In this document: in pieces, positions 1 through 13,652 of the stretch
Position numbering within the stretch: position 1 is the stretch's first letter
Layout of the letters: each line of letters starts with the position of its first letter
Source of the DNA: Paraspadella gotoi
Taxonomy: Eukaryota; Chaetognatha
Assembly (NCBI GenBank): GCA_051294375.1
Contig: CM119268.1
Span: forward strand, 17,637,562 to 17,701,561
DNA: 64,000 nt
Direction: 5' to 3'
Translations under genes and position numbers: made by a program
The notes under the pieces: generated by a model
The model's input: the letters and a program-made list of their open reading frames with translations, nothing else
Database searches by the model: none
What the model was told of the DNA's origin: nothing

Positions 1-934
1 TCTTTTTATTTTTCTGTTTCCATTTGACTCAGTCATTCCTTTCTATCTCCTTCTGTCTCTGAGTGATTTTTTTCATTTTTACAATTGGTAGGTTTTAAAA
101 TGTAAAGCTAATAATGTTATCTAGTCGTACATACGAAATTGCAGAGTCACGTTTTCATTCTTTCTCCTTTTTTTCTCTTTCAAATCGAAAGAGAGATCGA
201 GAAAAAATATTTTTTTCAATTGAATATTTGCAAAGTCAAGAGGTCACGAGATTGAACGAAGATTGATGTATAAAAAAAAAAAAGAAATTGGCTCCAAAGA
301 ATTTTGGAATCTACATGTGGTAGACGAATTGGATGTAGAATCGGGCACGCGACATTCAAACCGAGCCAGGGACTTTCTACGATATAAGTTTCGTTGTATG
401 AAATCGACATAAATATTCTCATTTCGATATTATTCAAAACGCCAAGAGAAGAAAGAGCTGGGATTATACAAATTTCATAATATTTGTTTCAGAAATTGCC
501 AAGAAAACAGAGGCTGGAAAACAAAACAAAAGTTTTTTTTATTTTTGATTTGTTGTTTCCGAGTCTGTTTTTCTGGCAGAGGGAATAATTGATGAAAGAA
601 AGAAACGAGTTTTTTTGTTTTTTTTATTGTTTTTTTTTCTTTCTACGAGAAACATCGGTTTAAATGTGATATAAATAGATATGTCGTGAACGTATTTTAA
701 AAGTCGAGTCGGATTTCCGTGTACATAGTCGGGCATCATCATTAGCATCGTCATCAATGGGAAAGGAGAAACCAGAAAGTCTTGGCGCTTTAATTGCCGA
801 CTCCGGCCTCGACTCCCGCGATTGCGACCATCGTCCTGATCCCCGGCCAATTCGGGGGATAGAACTCGCGAATTAACGCGAAATGAGGACGAGATTTAAT
901 GATAGTACTGATGGGGGAAAGATGGGGAGAGAGA
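1..934. other. No supported gene; AT-rich flank up to the first gap
   Basis: I see no exon with convincing splice sites here. The stretch is AT-rich with many A and T homopolymers. It ends in a purine run that enters the first gap, whose far edge is a GA microsatellite. Confidence 0.5.
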
Positions 935-2220
935 NNNNNNNNNNNNNNNNNNNNNNNNNNNNNNNNNNNNNNNNNNNNNNNNNNNNNNNNNNNNNNNNNN
1001 NNNNNNNNNNNNNNNNNNNNNNNNNNNNNNNNNNNNNNNNNNNNNNNNNNNNNNNNNNNNNNNNNNNNNNNNNNNNNNNNNNNNNNNNNNNNNNNNNNNN
1101 NNNNNNNNNNNNNNNNNNNNNNNNNNNNNNNNNNNNNNNNNNNNNNNNNNNNNNNNNNNNNNNNNNNNNNNNNNNNNNNNNNNNNNNNNNNNNNNNNNNN
1201 NNNNNNNNNNNNNNNNNNNNNNNNNNNNNNNNNNNNNNNNNNNNNNNNNNNNNNNNNNNNNNNNNNNNNNNNNNNNNNNNNNNNNNNNNNNNNNNNNNNN
1301 NNNNNNNNNNNNNNNNNNNNNNNNNNNNNNNNNNNNNNNNNNNNNNNNNNNNNNNNNNNNNNNNNNNNNNNNNNNNNNNNNNNNNNNNNNNNNNNNNNNN
1401 NNNNNNNNNNNNNNNNNNNNNNNNNNNNNNNNNNNNNNNNNNNNNNNNNNNNNNNNNNNNNNNNNNNNNNNNNNNNNNNNNNNNNNNNNNNNNNNNNNNN
1501 NNNNNNNNNNNNNNNNNNNNNNNNNNNNNNNNNNNNNNNNNNNNNNNNNNNNNNNNNNNNNNNNNNNNNNNNNNNNNNNNNNNNNNNNNNNNNNNNNNNN
1601 NNNNNNNNNNNNNNNNNNNNNNNNNNNNNNNNNNNNNNNNNNNNNNNNNNNNNNNNNNNNNNNNNNNNNNNNNNNNNNNNNNNNNNNNNNNNNNNNNNNA
1701 GAGAGAGAGAGAGAGAGAGACCTTTTCTGGAGATGGCAAAGTAGGAAAAGAGGTCATTTGAGTGAATGGGAGATGGTAGAAAAGACATTTCGAAGATGAA
1801 AGTTGAGGAAGGGAGCAATCAATTAGTTAATGGGTGACGGTATAGAAACCATTAAGAGAGAAAATGGAGAAAGGACAAACCTAAGTACAACTGTTTCTTG
1901 AGTTGAAAGAAAGATTTTGAAAATACAAAAAAAAACAAAAAAACACAAACACTAAAATTCTTTTTATAAAAGTAGACGTATTTACTCCGTCTCTTGGTGC
2001 AGATAAATATACTCAAAAGGTTGGGCAACGAGAAAAGATAATTGATCGAGGGCTCATATCGGATGTGCTTATTGCGGTTATGATGAGCGGTTGAATGAAA
2101 GAACATAATTAGAACATAATTAGAACATCATGAGAACGATCTCTTACAATGTTCTTACTGACGTTATGTTTGACAATAGACAAGAGACCGTGACAACCCT
2201 TCCAGCAACGACAAGCTCAC

Positions 2221-2289
2221 CGCCGTGGGCTCAAGACAGTTTTAGAACTGTTGTACTCAGACCACACCCCCGAAACAGAAGCGTCACTC
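2221..2289 (-). CDS. Candidate internal exon, unknown protein
   Basis: Read on the minus strand, a 69-base open stretch is preceded by a pyrimidine-containing CAG acceptor and followed by a GTGAGC donor. One frame is open throughout and gives a peptide containing SGVWSEYNSSK. The family is not recognised. No partner exon can be assigned because a gap starts 34 bases beyond the acceptor. The call rests only on splice-site quality and the open frame. Confidence 0.3.
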
Positions 2290-2606
2290 CTGCCGTGGCA
2301 TAGAACTGTGGCATAGAACCGTNNNNNNNNNNNNNNNNNNNNNNNNNNNNNNNNNNNNNNNNNNNNNNNNNNNNNNNNNNNNNNNNNNNNNNNNNNNNNN
2401 NNNNNNNNNNNNNNNNNNNNNNNNNNNNNNNNNNNNNNNNNNNNNNNNNNNNNNNNNNNNNNNNNNNNNNNNNNNNNNNNNNNNNNNNNNNNNNNNNNNN
2501 NNNNNNNNNNNNNNNNNNNNNNNNNNNNNNNNNNNNNNNNNNNNNNNNNNNNNNNNNNNNNNNNNNNNNNNNNNNNNNNNNNNNNNNNNNNNNNNNNNNN
2601 NNNNNN

Positions 2607-3190
2607 TTGGGATTTGAGCGAGGGTCTCCGAAAAGGGAATGTGGGAAAGGCTGTGGTCGGTGTGCGCTGAAAAGAAGGGCGTGTGGAGGCGGTGGAAAGA
2701 CTGTGGAGNNNNNNNNNNNNNNNNNNNNNNNNNNNNNNNNNNNNNNNNNNNNNNNNNNNNNNNNNNNNNNNNNNNNNNNNNNNNNNNNNNNNNNNNNNNN
2801 NNNNNNNNNNNNNNNNNNNNNNNNNNNNNNNNNNNNNNNNNNNNNNNNNNNNNNNNNNNNNNNNNNNNNNNNNNNNNNNNNNNNNNNNNNNNNNNNNNNN
2901 NNNNNNNNNNNNNNNNNNNNNNNNNNNNNNNNNNNNNNNNNNNNNNNNNNNNNNNNNNNNNNNNNNNNNNNNNNNNNNNNNNNNNNNNNNNNNNNNNNNN
3001 NNNNNNNNNNNNNNNNNNNNNNNNNNNNNNNNNNNNNNNNNNNNNNNNNNNNNNNNNNNNNNNNNNNNNNNNNNNNNNNNNNNNNNNNNNNNNNNNNNNN
3101 NNNNNNNNNNNNNNNNNNNNNNNNNNNNNNNNNNNNNNNNNNNNAATCTTGGACATAATGTGGAAAGAATGTGGAGAGAATGTGAAGTGA
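2607..3190. repeat. GTGGA-rich minisatellite spanning a gap
   Basis: Both sides of the gap at 2709-3144 carry short G-rich units of the type GTGGAAAGAATGTGGAGAGA, repeated imperfectly. The gap is probably a longer array of the same unit that was not assembled. The left gap at 2323-2606 is edged by a different short duplication, in which TGGCATAGAAC occurs twice. Confidence 0.55.
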
Positions 3191-3465
3191 GTGTGAACGG
3201 AATGTGGGCAAGAACGAGCGTGGGGCGTTTATCGGAACCGAGGGGCGATTCGAAACGTCTCTTCGTCATCATGATATTTTTATTTTGCTCTCGTTTGTTT
3301 GTTTGTTTTTTTATTTTGTTTGTTTGTCGGTGATTCATCGGTTGAGCGATTTTTTGACTCCATGACTTCAAAATGAGTTGAGAGTGAATCCCATTTGCGA
3401 TTCAGATGAAGACGAACCCAGTTTTTTTGACTTAGTTTTTTTTTTTTTTTTTTTTTTTTTCAAAA

Positions 3466-3531
3466 ATGGCGGATGGTTATCACGTCGTCAGCGTCGACTT
3501 TGCGAAGCGACAGCAAAAAATGCAACAGTAA
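3466..3531 (+). CDS. Candidate micro-ORF or first coding exon after a long T tract
   Basis: An ATG in a strong initiation context (AAAAATGGCGG) opens a 21-codon frame, MADGYHVV... to TAA, directly after about 24 consecutive T. The ATG context also resembles the YY1 promoter motif AAnATGGCGG seen elsewhere in this window. It may be a short peptide, a first exon with an unrecognised donor, or chance. Confidence 0.2.
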   Translation: MADGYHVVSVDFAKRQQKMQQ

Positions 3532-3628
3532 AGCAGAGAAGTGAAGATGCCGCTGCAAAGGTTTTCTCAGGATATACATCTACAGAAGACGAACAAAATA
3601 CTAAAAATTCGCAATAATAAACGCTTAC

Positions 3629-3741
3629 TTTCAATAGTATTTCCGAAAAGTTCTCGGCCGGACGGATTCGAACTCGAGACCGCTGGATGAAAATGCCGAT
3701 GGTCTCGCTCTCCATGTAAACGACAGCAACGATGGGAAAAA
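3629..3741 (-). CDS. Candidate internal exon, unknown protein
   Basis: On the minus strand a pyrimidine-rich stretch ending in CCAAG precedes a 113-base open frame that ends exactly at a GTAAGC donor in phase 0. The peptide includes MESETIGIFIQRSRVRIRPA and closes with ENFSEILLK. An alternative is that the internal ATG at 3715 starts the protein. The family is not recognised. The string GTTCGAATCCG inside this exon mimics a tRNA B box but is explained by the coding frame. Confidence 0.4.
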
Positions 3742-3989
3742 CTTGGGAGATTGAGAGTCGGCGAAAGGCTTTGTATCGGAAGAGACACGCCCCGATTCCG
3801 CCTCGGTTNNNNNNNNNNNNNNNNNNNNNNNNNNNNNNNNNNNNNNNNNNNNNNNNNNNNNNNNNNNNNNNNNNNNNNNNNNNNNNNNNNNNNNNNNNNN
3901 NNNNNNNNNNNNNNNNNNNNNNNNNNNNNNNNNNNNNNNNNNNNNNNNNNNNNNNNNNNNNNNNNNNNNNNNNNNTTGCACTCGGCACC

Positions 3990-4165
3990 ATCCGCAATCC
4001 CGCACAATCTGCCAAGCAATATCGACCAAGCAGCAGAATCCGTCAAGCAGATTCCACCAAGCAGAATGGCCACCATTCTTCTTTCGTTCTTTTTCGATCT
4101 GCCTGAAAAAAAAGTTCTTCCCCAAAGCCACTGACAACAATGACTGTTCTCCTTTCCATCAGCAA

Positions 4166-4214
<49 letters not shown>

Positions 4215-5901
4215 TCGAGACAGAAAAGAATTTGGTTCATGCGAAGGCAATGGGGTAGAACCATGAAAAATAGCGGTTGTTTCCGCCTCCATACTTTTCC
4301 ACCTCCTCTGACGCACGCGCCACCTCCACCACCTACTTCGCCACCACCCTCCACCCTTTTCGACTCAGCAGCGCCACCCGCGGTGCCACCATCACTGACA
4401 CGTTTCGAGCCGTCGAAGGTCTCTCTTTCTCTCGCTCTCTTTCTTTCNNNNNNNNNNNNNNNNNNNNNNNNNNNNNNNNNNNNNNNNNNNNNNNNNNNNN
4501 NNNNNNNNNNNNNNNNNNNNNNNNNNNNNNNNNNNNNNNNNNNNNNNNNNNNNNNNNNNNNNNNNNNNNNNNNNNNNNNNNNNNNNNNNNNNNNNNNNNN
4601 NNNNNNNNNNNNNNNNNNNNNNNNNNNNNNNNNNNNNNNNNNNNNNNNNNNNNNNNNNNNNNNNNNNNNNNNNNNNNNNNNNNNNNNNNNNNNNNNNNNN
4701 NNNNNNNNNNNNNNNNNNNNNNNNNNNNNNNNNNNNNNNNNNNNNNNNNNNNNNNNNNNNNNNNNNNNNNNNNGCTCTTTCAATATCTCTCGGTCATTTC
4801 CCCCTAATGATTAAATTTTCTTCCTATAAGTTTCAGCCTCGCTTTTTCTTGAAAAAACCTGAGAGGCACTCAGAAATTATTGTAGTGCTATGTATAAGAA
4901 AAGCTTAAGTATATGCCTATAATACCCTTCTTGTTTGGCCATTTGGATGTTTGTATCTATCAATAAATGATATCCGACCAAGAACAATGTATGTCTAATA
5001 AAAACCACAGAGTCAAAGGTTTGTATAGATGCTGCCTCTATATTCTTTTCCTCTCTCATGCTAATATACAAAGTGTTAACAAAGGGCATCATTGAGCTTA
5101 ATAAGATGGCAAAATATTATCTAATTGTAATTTTCAATTTTTCATCAAATTAGAAATAAAGCCGGAAGTCACCTACGCAATAAAATCCAAAAATAAATTA
5201 TTTTGATACCTTTCGATTCTAACTTTTATTTTCAATGATAACCCTTGAATATAACTATAATCCTATATAATGTTACCAGTTCGATGATAGTCACACTTGC
5301 CTCTTTAGAAACAATGACGTACTCAAAAAAAAAAAAAAAAAAAGAATAGTAAAAATCCAAGGGTTTAAACTAATCAATCATTCAGCCGAAAAAAACCCAT
5401 AACCCAGTCAGTGCCCTTCGCTCGTTATCCCTTTAAAAATCATCGAAATTTAAAACGAAAATAATTGGAGGGGAGAGGCGAAGGCGTCGAGGTCGCCTCT
5501 TTGCACCCCGCGTCGACGCAGAGGCCATCGCCGCAACCCGATCATCGCATTTGAAATTTGAAATCCGTTTCAACATGACGTGGCAGTTAGAAATATTTCA
5601 AATATTTAAAGGTAGAGTTTAACGTTCCAATATTTTTAATCTTTATACTTTCTAAGTTTTCAGTTTCTAGTTTCATACATAGTTCAATACACGGACCTAC
5701 AACTTTTTTTAATAATATGTACAAATTTATCCGTAATTTTATCTCCCTCTGCATAATTTTTGTTTTTATTATTTTTTTTTTCCTAAATTTTTTTCATCTC
5801 ACTCCCCTTCCTTTCTTTCACCAACCTCAATTTCTTAATATCTCCATCTCCCTTTGGAGAATCTCTCCCTCTCTCGCTCGCCCCATAACTTTAATCCTCC
5901 C
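3990..5901 (+). repeat. Left arm of a large inverted duplication
   Basis: This segment matches the reverse complement of 9640-11545 over its whole assembled length, with scattered substitutions and small indels. Shared landmarks include the pyrimidine/GA block at 4140-4215, the AT-rich stretch at 4800-5450 and the CpG-rich block at 5470-5545. It is broken by a gap at 4448-4773 and ends at a 100-N gap. I see no exon in the arm with good splice sites. Confidence 0.85.
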
Positions 5902-6001
5902 NNNNNNNNNNNNNNNNNNNNNNNNNNNNNNNNNNNNNNNNNNNNNNNNNNNNNNNNNNNNNNNNNNNNNNNNNNNNNNNNNNNNNNNNNNNNNNNNNNN
6001 N

Positions 6002-8700
<2,699 letters not shown>

Positions 8701-8828
8701 AACACAGCCCTGAACAGAGCGATCGTGTTGCTCGTTTATATCGATTTTTCAAATACGAATCGTAAAAAATTTTTTCTCTCTCTCTGTGTTTCTCTCTCTG
8801 TCTCTCTATCTTTCTCTTTCGCTCATAT

Positions 8829-8861
8829 CACGTGCAACGCTTTCCTCCGCGAGTATATAAG
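8829..8861 (+). promoter_or_regulatory. Candidate core promoter: CACGTG E-box plus TATATAAG
   Basis: A CACGTG E-box at 8829-8834 is followed 20 bases later by TATATAAG at 8854-8861, inside a short GC-richer island. Downstream there is a tiny ATG frame (MKKAV then stop) and then GA arrays. The spacing suits a TATA promoter firing around 8885-8895, but no downstream exon could be identified. Confidence 0.35.
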
Positions 8862-8911
8862 GAAGGCGGGAAAATGAAGAAGGCGGTTTAAACCTAGTCG
8901 AACCCGAGATT

Positions 8912-8913
<2 letters not shown>

Positions 8914-8952
<39 letters not shown>

Positions 8953-8969
8953 TGAGAGGGAAGAGCGAG

Positions 8970-9007
<38 letters not shown>

Positions 9008-9102
9008 AAGAGAAGAGAGAAAGGAAAACAACTGAAAAGTATTATGAATTGATGAGTAGAGAGAAAGAAGAGTGTGAGTAGGAGAGAGAGAGAGAGAAGA
9101 GG

Positions 9103-9140
<38 letters not shown>

Positions 9141-9191
9141 TCTAAGGAAAAAAGGAAATTGGGAAAAAATAAAAGGGAAAGAAAGAAAGAG

Positions 9192-9227
<36 letters not shown>

Positions 9228-9480
9228 AGAGACGAGAGAGAGAGAAACTAGGCAAAAAAAGGAAAATTCGAAAAAAAATAAAAGGGAAAGGAAAGAAAGA
9301 GAAAAAGAGAGAGAGAAGAGAGAGAGAGAGAAGAGAGAGAGAAGAGAGAGAGAGAGAGAGAAAAAACTAGAAAACAGAAATTGAAAAAAATTAAAAAGGG
9401 AAAGAGAAAGAGAAAAGAGAGAGAGAGAGAGAGAGAGAGAAGAGAGGAGAGAGAGAGAGAGAGAGAGAACGGAAAAAGGG
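8914..9480. repeat. Higher-order purine repeat, unit about 105-118 bp
   Basis: Within a GA array, a non-GA core recurs with landmark words near 9140, 9247, 9365 and 9469. The core runs from CTAAGG/CTAGGC/CTAG, through an A-rich segment and AAAAGGGAAAG, into a fresh GA block. The unit is therefore compound (AG-core plus GA block), duplicated three to four times and diverged, rather than simple slippage. Confidence 0.65.
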
Positions 9481-9639
9481 GAAATAAAAAAAAGGAAGTG
9501 AAAGAGCGGACAGGAAGAAAAAAGGAGAGCAAATAAAGGAAAGCCGTCCGTAAAACAGCTGAAAGATTTAATTGACGCTGAAAATCCACGACCGCGGACA
9601 TTTTTTTTTCTCGGCAGAGCCAGAGAGAGAGAGAAAGGG

Positions 9640-10884
9640 GGGGGGATTAAAGTTATGGGGCGAGCGAGAGAGGGAGAGATTCTCCAAAGGGAGATGGAGA
9701 TATTAAGAAATTGAGGTTGGGAAAGAAAAGGAAAGGGGAGTGAGTTGAAAAAAATTAGAAAAAAAAATAATAAAACAAAAATTATGCAGGAGGGAGATAA
9801 AATTAACGGATAAATTTGTACATATTCATTAAAGTTGTAGGTTCCGGGTATTGAACTATGTATGAAACTAGAAAACTGAAAACTAAGAAGTATCAAAGAT
9901 TAAAAATATTGGACGTTTAAACTCTACGCTTTAAATATATGAAATAATTTCTAACTGCCACGTCATGTGAAACGGATTTCAAATTTCAAATGCGATGAAA
10001 ATCGGGTTGGGCGATGGCCCTCTCGCGTCGACAGCGGGGTGCAAAAGAGGACGACCTCGACGGGACCTTCGCCTCTCCCTCCATTATTTCGTTTAAATTT
10101 CGATGATTTTTAAAAGGGATAACGAGCGAAGGGCACTGACTGGGTATGGGTTTTTTTCGGCTGAATGACATTGATTAGTTTAAACCCTTGATTTACTTCT
10201 TTTTTTTTTTTTTTTTGAGTACGGTTCATTGTTTCCTAAAGAGGCAAGTGTGGGACTATCACGCAACTGGTAACATTATACTACGGATTATAAGTTACTA
10301 TTCAAGGGTTATCATCTGAAAAATAAAAGTAGAATCGAAAGGTAACAAAAGAATTTATTTTTTGGATTTTATTGCGTAGGTTGACTTCCGGCTTTATTTC
10401 TAATTTGATGAAAAATTGAAAATTACAATTAGATATATTTTGCCATCTTATTAAGCTTAATGAATGCCCTTTGTTAAACACTTTGTATATTAGCAATGAG
10501 AGAAGAAAAAAGAATTATAGAGGCAGCATCTATACAAACCTTTGACTCTGTGGTTTTTAATTAGAACATAACATTGTTTCTTGGTCGGATATCAATTTAT
10601 TGATAGATACAAACATCCAAATGGCCAAACAAGAAGGTATTATAGGCATATACTTAAGCTTTTGTTAACATAGACTAAATAATTTTTTGAGTGCCTCCTG
10701 AGGTTTTTTCAAGAAATATAGGACGAAGATTAATCATTAGGGGAAAATGACCGAGCAGATAATTGAACGAGCGAGAACGGTGAGGGCGAAAAAGAAGGAA
10801 ACACGAAATAAATGAGAAAGGCCCTTGACGAGGTTAAAGACGCGTAAGAAGAAAGATGATAGGAATCGTGTGAGAGAGAGAGAA

Positions 10885-10973
<89 letters not shown>

Positions 10974-11545
10974 ATAATAAAAAAGTGCAATGGAAACAAA
11001 GAGAGCGAGAGAAAGAAAGAGAGCGAGAGAAAAGAGAGACCTTCGAGACGGCTCGAAACGTGTCAGTGATGTGGCACCGCGGGTGGCGCTGCTAGAGGTC
11101 GAAAAGGCGCTGGAGGGTGGTGGCGAAGTAGGTGGCGGAGGTGGCGCGTGCTGTCAGAGAGTGAAAAGTATGGAGGCGGAAAAACCGTATTTTTCATGGT
11201 TTATCCCCATTGCCTTCGCAATGAACAAATTCTTTTCTGTCATCGAAAATTCTCTCCCTCTCTGTCCTCTCTCTCCTCCTCTCTCTCTCTCTCTCCATCT
11301 CGTCTCATACTCTCTCTCTCTCATCTCATTCCTCTCTCTCTCTCTCATCTGTCTCTCTCTCTCTCTCTGCGATGGGAAAGGAGAACAGTCATTGTTGTCA
11401 GTGGCTTTGGGGAAGAACTTTTTTTTCAAGGCAGATCGAAAAAGAAACAGAAAGAAAATGGTGGCATTCTGCTTGGTGGAAATCTGCTTGAGCGATTCTG
11501 CGCTTCGGTCCGATATTGCTTGGCAGATTGTGCGGGATTGCGGAT
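9640..11545 (-). repeat. Right arm of the large inverted duplication
   Basis: This is the reverse-complement partner of 3990-5901. It runs from a G-rich run at 9640 to a gap of exactly 25 N at 11546. It has assembled sequence where the left arm has a gap, including the GA block at 10873-10970 and GC-rich DNA at 11040-11160. Differences between the arms are mainly single bases and short indels. Confidence 0.85.
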
Positions 11546-11668
11546 NNNNNNNNNNNNNNNNNNNNNNNNNTCTCTACCGATGTGAGTTTGGTTCAAAGAT
11601 TTTGAGCCTTAACTTGAATCACTGATCGGTGAATTAATTGTGAACTTTCGCGCGCGTTCACATCTCAG

Positions 11669-11794
11669 GATTCTCCAGAGTCTCCTCGCTGGCTGATCAC
11701 ACAATCACGCTTCGATGAGGCGGACCACGTGTTTCGCAAAGCGGCGAGGATCAACGGGACGGTTTTGCCGGAGGAGCTCAACCTAAGGACAGTG
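11669..11794 (+). CDS. SLC22-family (organic cation/anion/carnitine) transporter, internal exon
   Basis: After a CATCTCAG acceptor, 42 codons are open to a GTAAAG donor. The peptide begins [10 protein letters not shown] and continues with a charged helix and [20 protein letters not shown] followed by a short helix and an AA-x-NG turn is typical of the large cytoplasmic loop after the sixth membrane segment of SLC22 major-facilitator transporters in the plasma membrane. The substrate cannot be inferred from this part. The next exon at 11888 continues the same family pattern. Upstream exons should lie left of the 25-N gap at 11546 but were not seen there, because that side is an arm of the inverted duplication. 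Confidence 0.85.
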
Positions 11795-11887
11795 GTAAAG
11801 TTGGAGATTTAGAACCTATTTCAGATTTAAGAAATGCATACTCTATGATTATGGTTTGGTTTTTCTTAATCCTTTCTAACAGGAAAG

Positions 11888-11961
11888 TCTGGCCATTCAT
11901 TATTGGATTTGCTGAGAACTCCCAATCTGAGGAAAAGGACGCTGGTACTTTGGTTTTGTTG
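11888..11961 (+). CDS. SLC22-family transporter, following exon (start of membrane segment 7)
   Basis: The open frame reads SGHSLLDLLRTPNLRKRTLV and then LWFC with a split Trp codon. This is the characteristic DLxRTPNLRxxTL entry into the seventh membrane segment of SLC22 proteins. The donor is a strong GTGAGT in phase 2. Two acceptor AGs are possible, at 11881-11882 and 11886-11887. Only the second keeps phase 0 with the exon at 11669-11794. Later exons of the gene are not visible in the window, so it is partial here. Confidence 0.85.
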
Positions 11962-11991
11962 GTGAGTAGAGAGAGAGGGAGCGTGTGATAG

Positions 11992-12061
<70 letters not shown>

Positions 12062-12066
<5 letters not shown>

Positions 12067-12130
12067 GGACCTGGTACTTTGGTTTTATTTGTGAGTAGAG
12101 AGAGGGAGAGTGTGATGAGAGAGAGAGAAG
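12062..12130 (+). pseudogene. Noisy duplicate of the SLC22 exon end and intron start
   Basis: The last about 30 bases of the preceding exon and the first about 35 bases of its intron recur here after a GA array, with small indels (compare 11932-11998). The donor core GTGAGTAGAGAG is kept but the exon text is damaged. It is best read as a duplication around the microsatellite or a mis-merged read, not a second exon. Confidence 0.6.
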
Positions 12131-12419
12131 AGAGAGAATTTTCTTTCGTGATCTCCTCCGATCCTCTTTCCCGTCAACGCATCCCTTTTATTTATCTCCA
12201 TCGATCTCATTCTTTCCCGTGATTACATCACGTGTTTTGTTCTCTAAACTGCGACGTAATTTTTTACTTTGTATGCATCTGTTGTATTCATTCCCCTAAA
12301 TTTTCATTCCCATGATTGCATATTTTCGTCCCTCGGTCGCATCTGTTCGTCCTGATTTCAGTCGCGCGTCGTCGTTCGAACTTGCGATTCTCGATTCCTC
12401 ACATCAGCGTTTGAAGGTT

Positions 12420-12478
12420 ATTGGCGGAAAGCGACATCGGCTGATTGGTTGGTCGAAGGTGGATTCGATTTTGATTGG
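12420..12478 (-). promoter_or_regulatory. Cluster of three inverted CCAAT boxes
   Basis: ATTGG occurs at 12420-12424, 12444-12448 and 12474-12478, spaced 24 and 30 bases, about 140-200 bases before the ATG at 12617. NF-Y binds CCAAT boxes in either orientation in TATA-less animal promoters. This supports a plus-strand gene start here, separate from the SLC22 gene. Confidence 0.4.
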
Positions 12479-12616
12479 CTAATTTGTTTCCTGTAAGACG
12501 CGATATATCAATTGTCGTTTTTTTTTGTTCGTTTTTTTTAAACTATTTTCCATTGCTTACATTTTCTGTATTTTCACTTTCTCTCCATATTTTACATCCT
12601 CACCCGTCTGACTCAC

Positions 12617-12713
12617 ATGGACGGCAACAACAACAACAACAACCTCTCTCTGGAATCGCAACCACTTAAACGAAGAGAGTGCTCGATCATGACGCAATAT
12701 CTTACGCACGCTC
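12617..12713 (+). CDS. Candidate first coding exon, Asn-run N-terminus, unknown protein
   Basis: ATG in the context CACATGG opens a frame beginning MDGNNNNNNLSLESQPLKRR, which remains open to the gap at 12714. The long T/C-rich stretch upstream has no AG, so a spliced start is unlikely unless the acceptor lies inside the frame. The family is not recognised. It may be the 5' part of the open frame at 13069-13521. Confidence 0.35.
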
Positions 12714-13068
12714 NNNNNNNNNNNNNNNNNNNNNNNNNNNNNNNNNNNNNNNNNNNNNNNNNNNNNNNNNNNNNNNNNNNNNNNNNNNNNNNNNNNNNNN
12801 NNNNNNNNNNNNNNNNNNNNNNNNNNNNNNNNNNNNNNNNNNNNNNNNNNNNNNNNNNNNNNNNNNNNNNNNNNNNNNNNNNNNNNNNNNNNNNNNNNNN
12901 NNGCGAATAAAAGGGAGACGGGGGGGATATTCATAGCGAAACTCTGAATATAAATAGTTCTTGAACAGTTCTTATCATCATCAACTACCATAACCAGTGG
13001 CATCCACTCCCTCCTGTCGACCGACATTATCGCATCTTTCTAACAAAGCGATCGATCGTCCATTTCAG

Positions 13069-13521
13069 ATGCGATCCACGACATTGGCTAAATCTTTAAT
13101 CCCACTCGATGCTTCTTCATCATCCGTCCAATCTGTCCTTCCCAATCCTCTCCACCAATCCGTCTCGCGAAAATCTGCCCGACGAATCTGACCTTATCTC
13201 CGGACTTTTAATCCGCCCGATCGGAGGTCTCGGTGCCCGCTTTTTTTTTCAGGCGGACCNNNNNNNNNNNNNNNNNNNNNNNNNNNNNNNNNNNNNNNNN
13301 NNNNNTCGGTGCCCGCTTTTTTTTTTCAGGCGGACCGACGCGCCGGACGATTTCCGCCTCCGCCGATCGGCGACCTTGACTCGGATCCGACCTTGACGGG
13401 CGAAGAGACGATTCCCATCTTCTTTAAAAAAATATCCACCCTGATCGACCACCCGTTTCCACCTGCGCCATTGCGACCACCACTTCCTTCGCCCCAACCT
13501 TCCACCCGCGACGCCCATTAA
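13069..13521 (+). CDS. Candidate C-terminal coding region, broken by a false gap
   Basis: A CATTTCAG acceptor at 13061-13068 opens a frame. From 13109 a second frame reads through ENLPDESDLISGLLIRPIGG up to the gap at 13260. The 30 bases before and after that gap are the same sequence, differing by one T in a homopolymer (9 versus 10). If the gap is collapsed using the 9-T version, the frame runs on through FPPPPIGDLDSDPTLTGEET to a TAA at 13521. Alternatively the T tract plus CAG at 13329 is an acceptor, and 13330-13521 is the terminal exon. The Pro-rich C-terminus is not recognised. The frame change near 13069-13109 suggests one more indel error or a different acceptor. Confidence 0.45.
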
Positions 13522-13652
13522 ACCGGATCCTTTACGGCGTCACGTCCGCGCGAGGCGACCGTCTGAGCCGAGAAATCGAGAGCAAGGCTTAAAATCGAAG
13601 CCGAGGCTCTCTTTTTTATGTCTATTATATATCTTATATATCATATATTTAT

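Noticed and set aside
3640-3720. GTTCGAATCCG resembling a tRNA B box on the minus strand
   Set aside because: The flanks do not form a T stem or a cloverleaf, and the bases fall inside an open exon frame (3629-3741).
873-4816. Long open frames of 180-390 codons
   Set aside because: They are open only because N is translated as X; the readable ends are microsatellite or unrelated sequence.
9042-9896. 284-codon Ser/Leu/Phe frame on minus
   Set aside because: It is the translation of the GA-rich compound minisatellite. Hydrophobic Ser-Leu-Phe runs of this kind follow directly from CT repeats.
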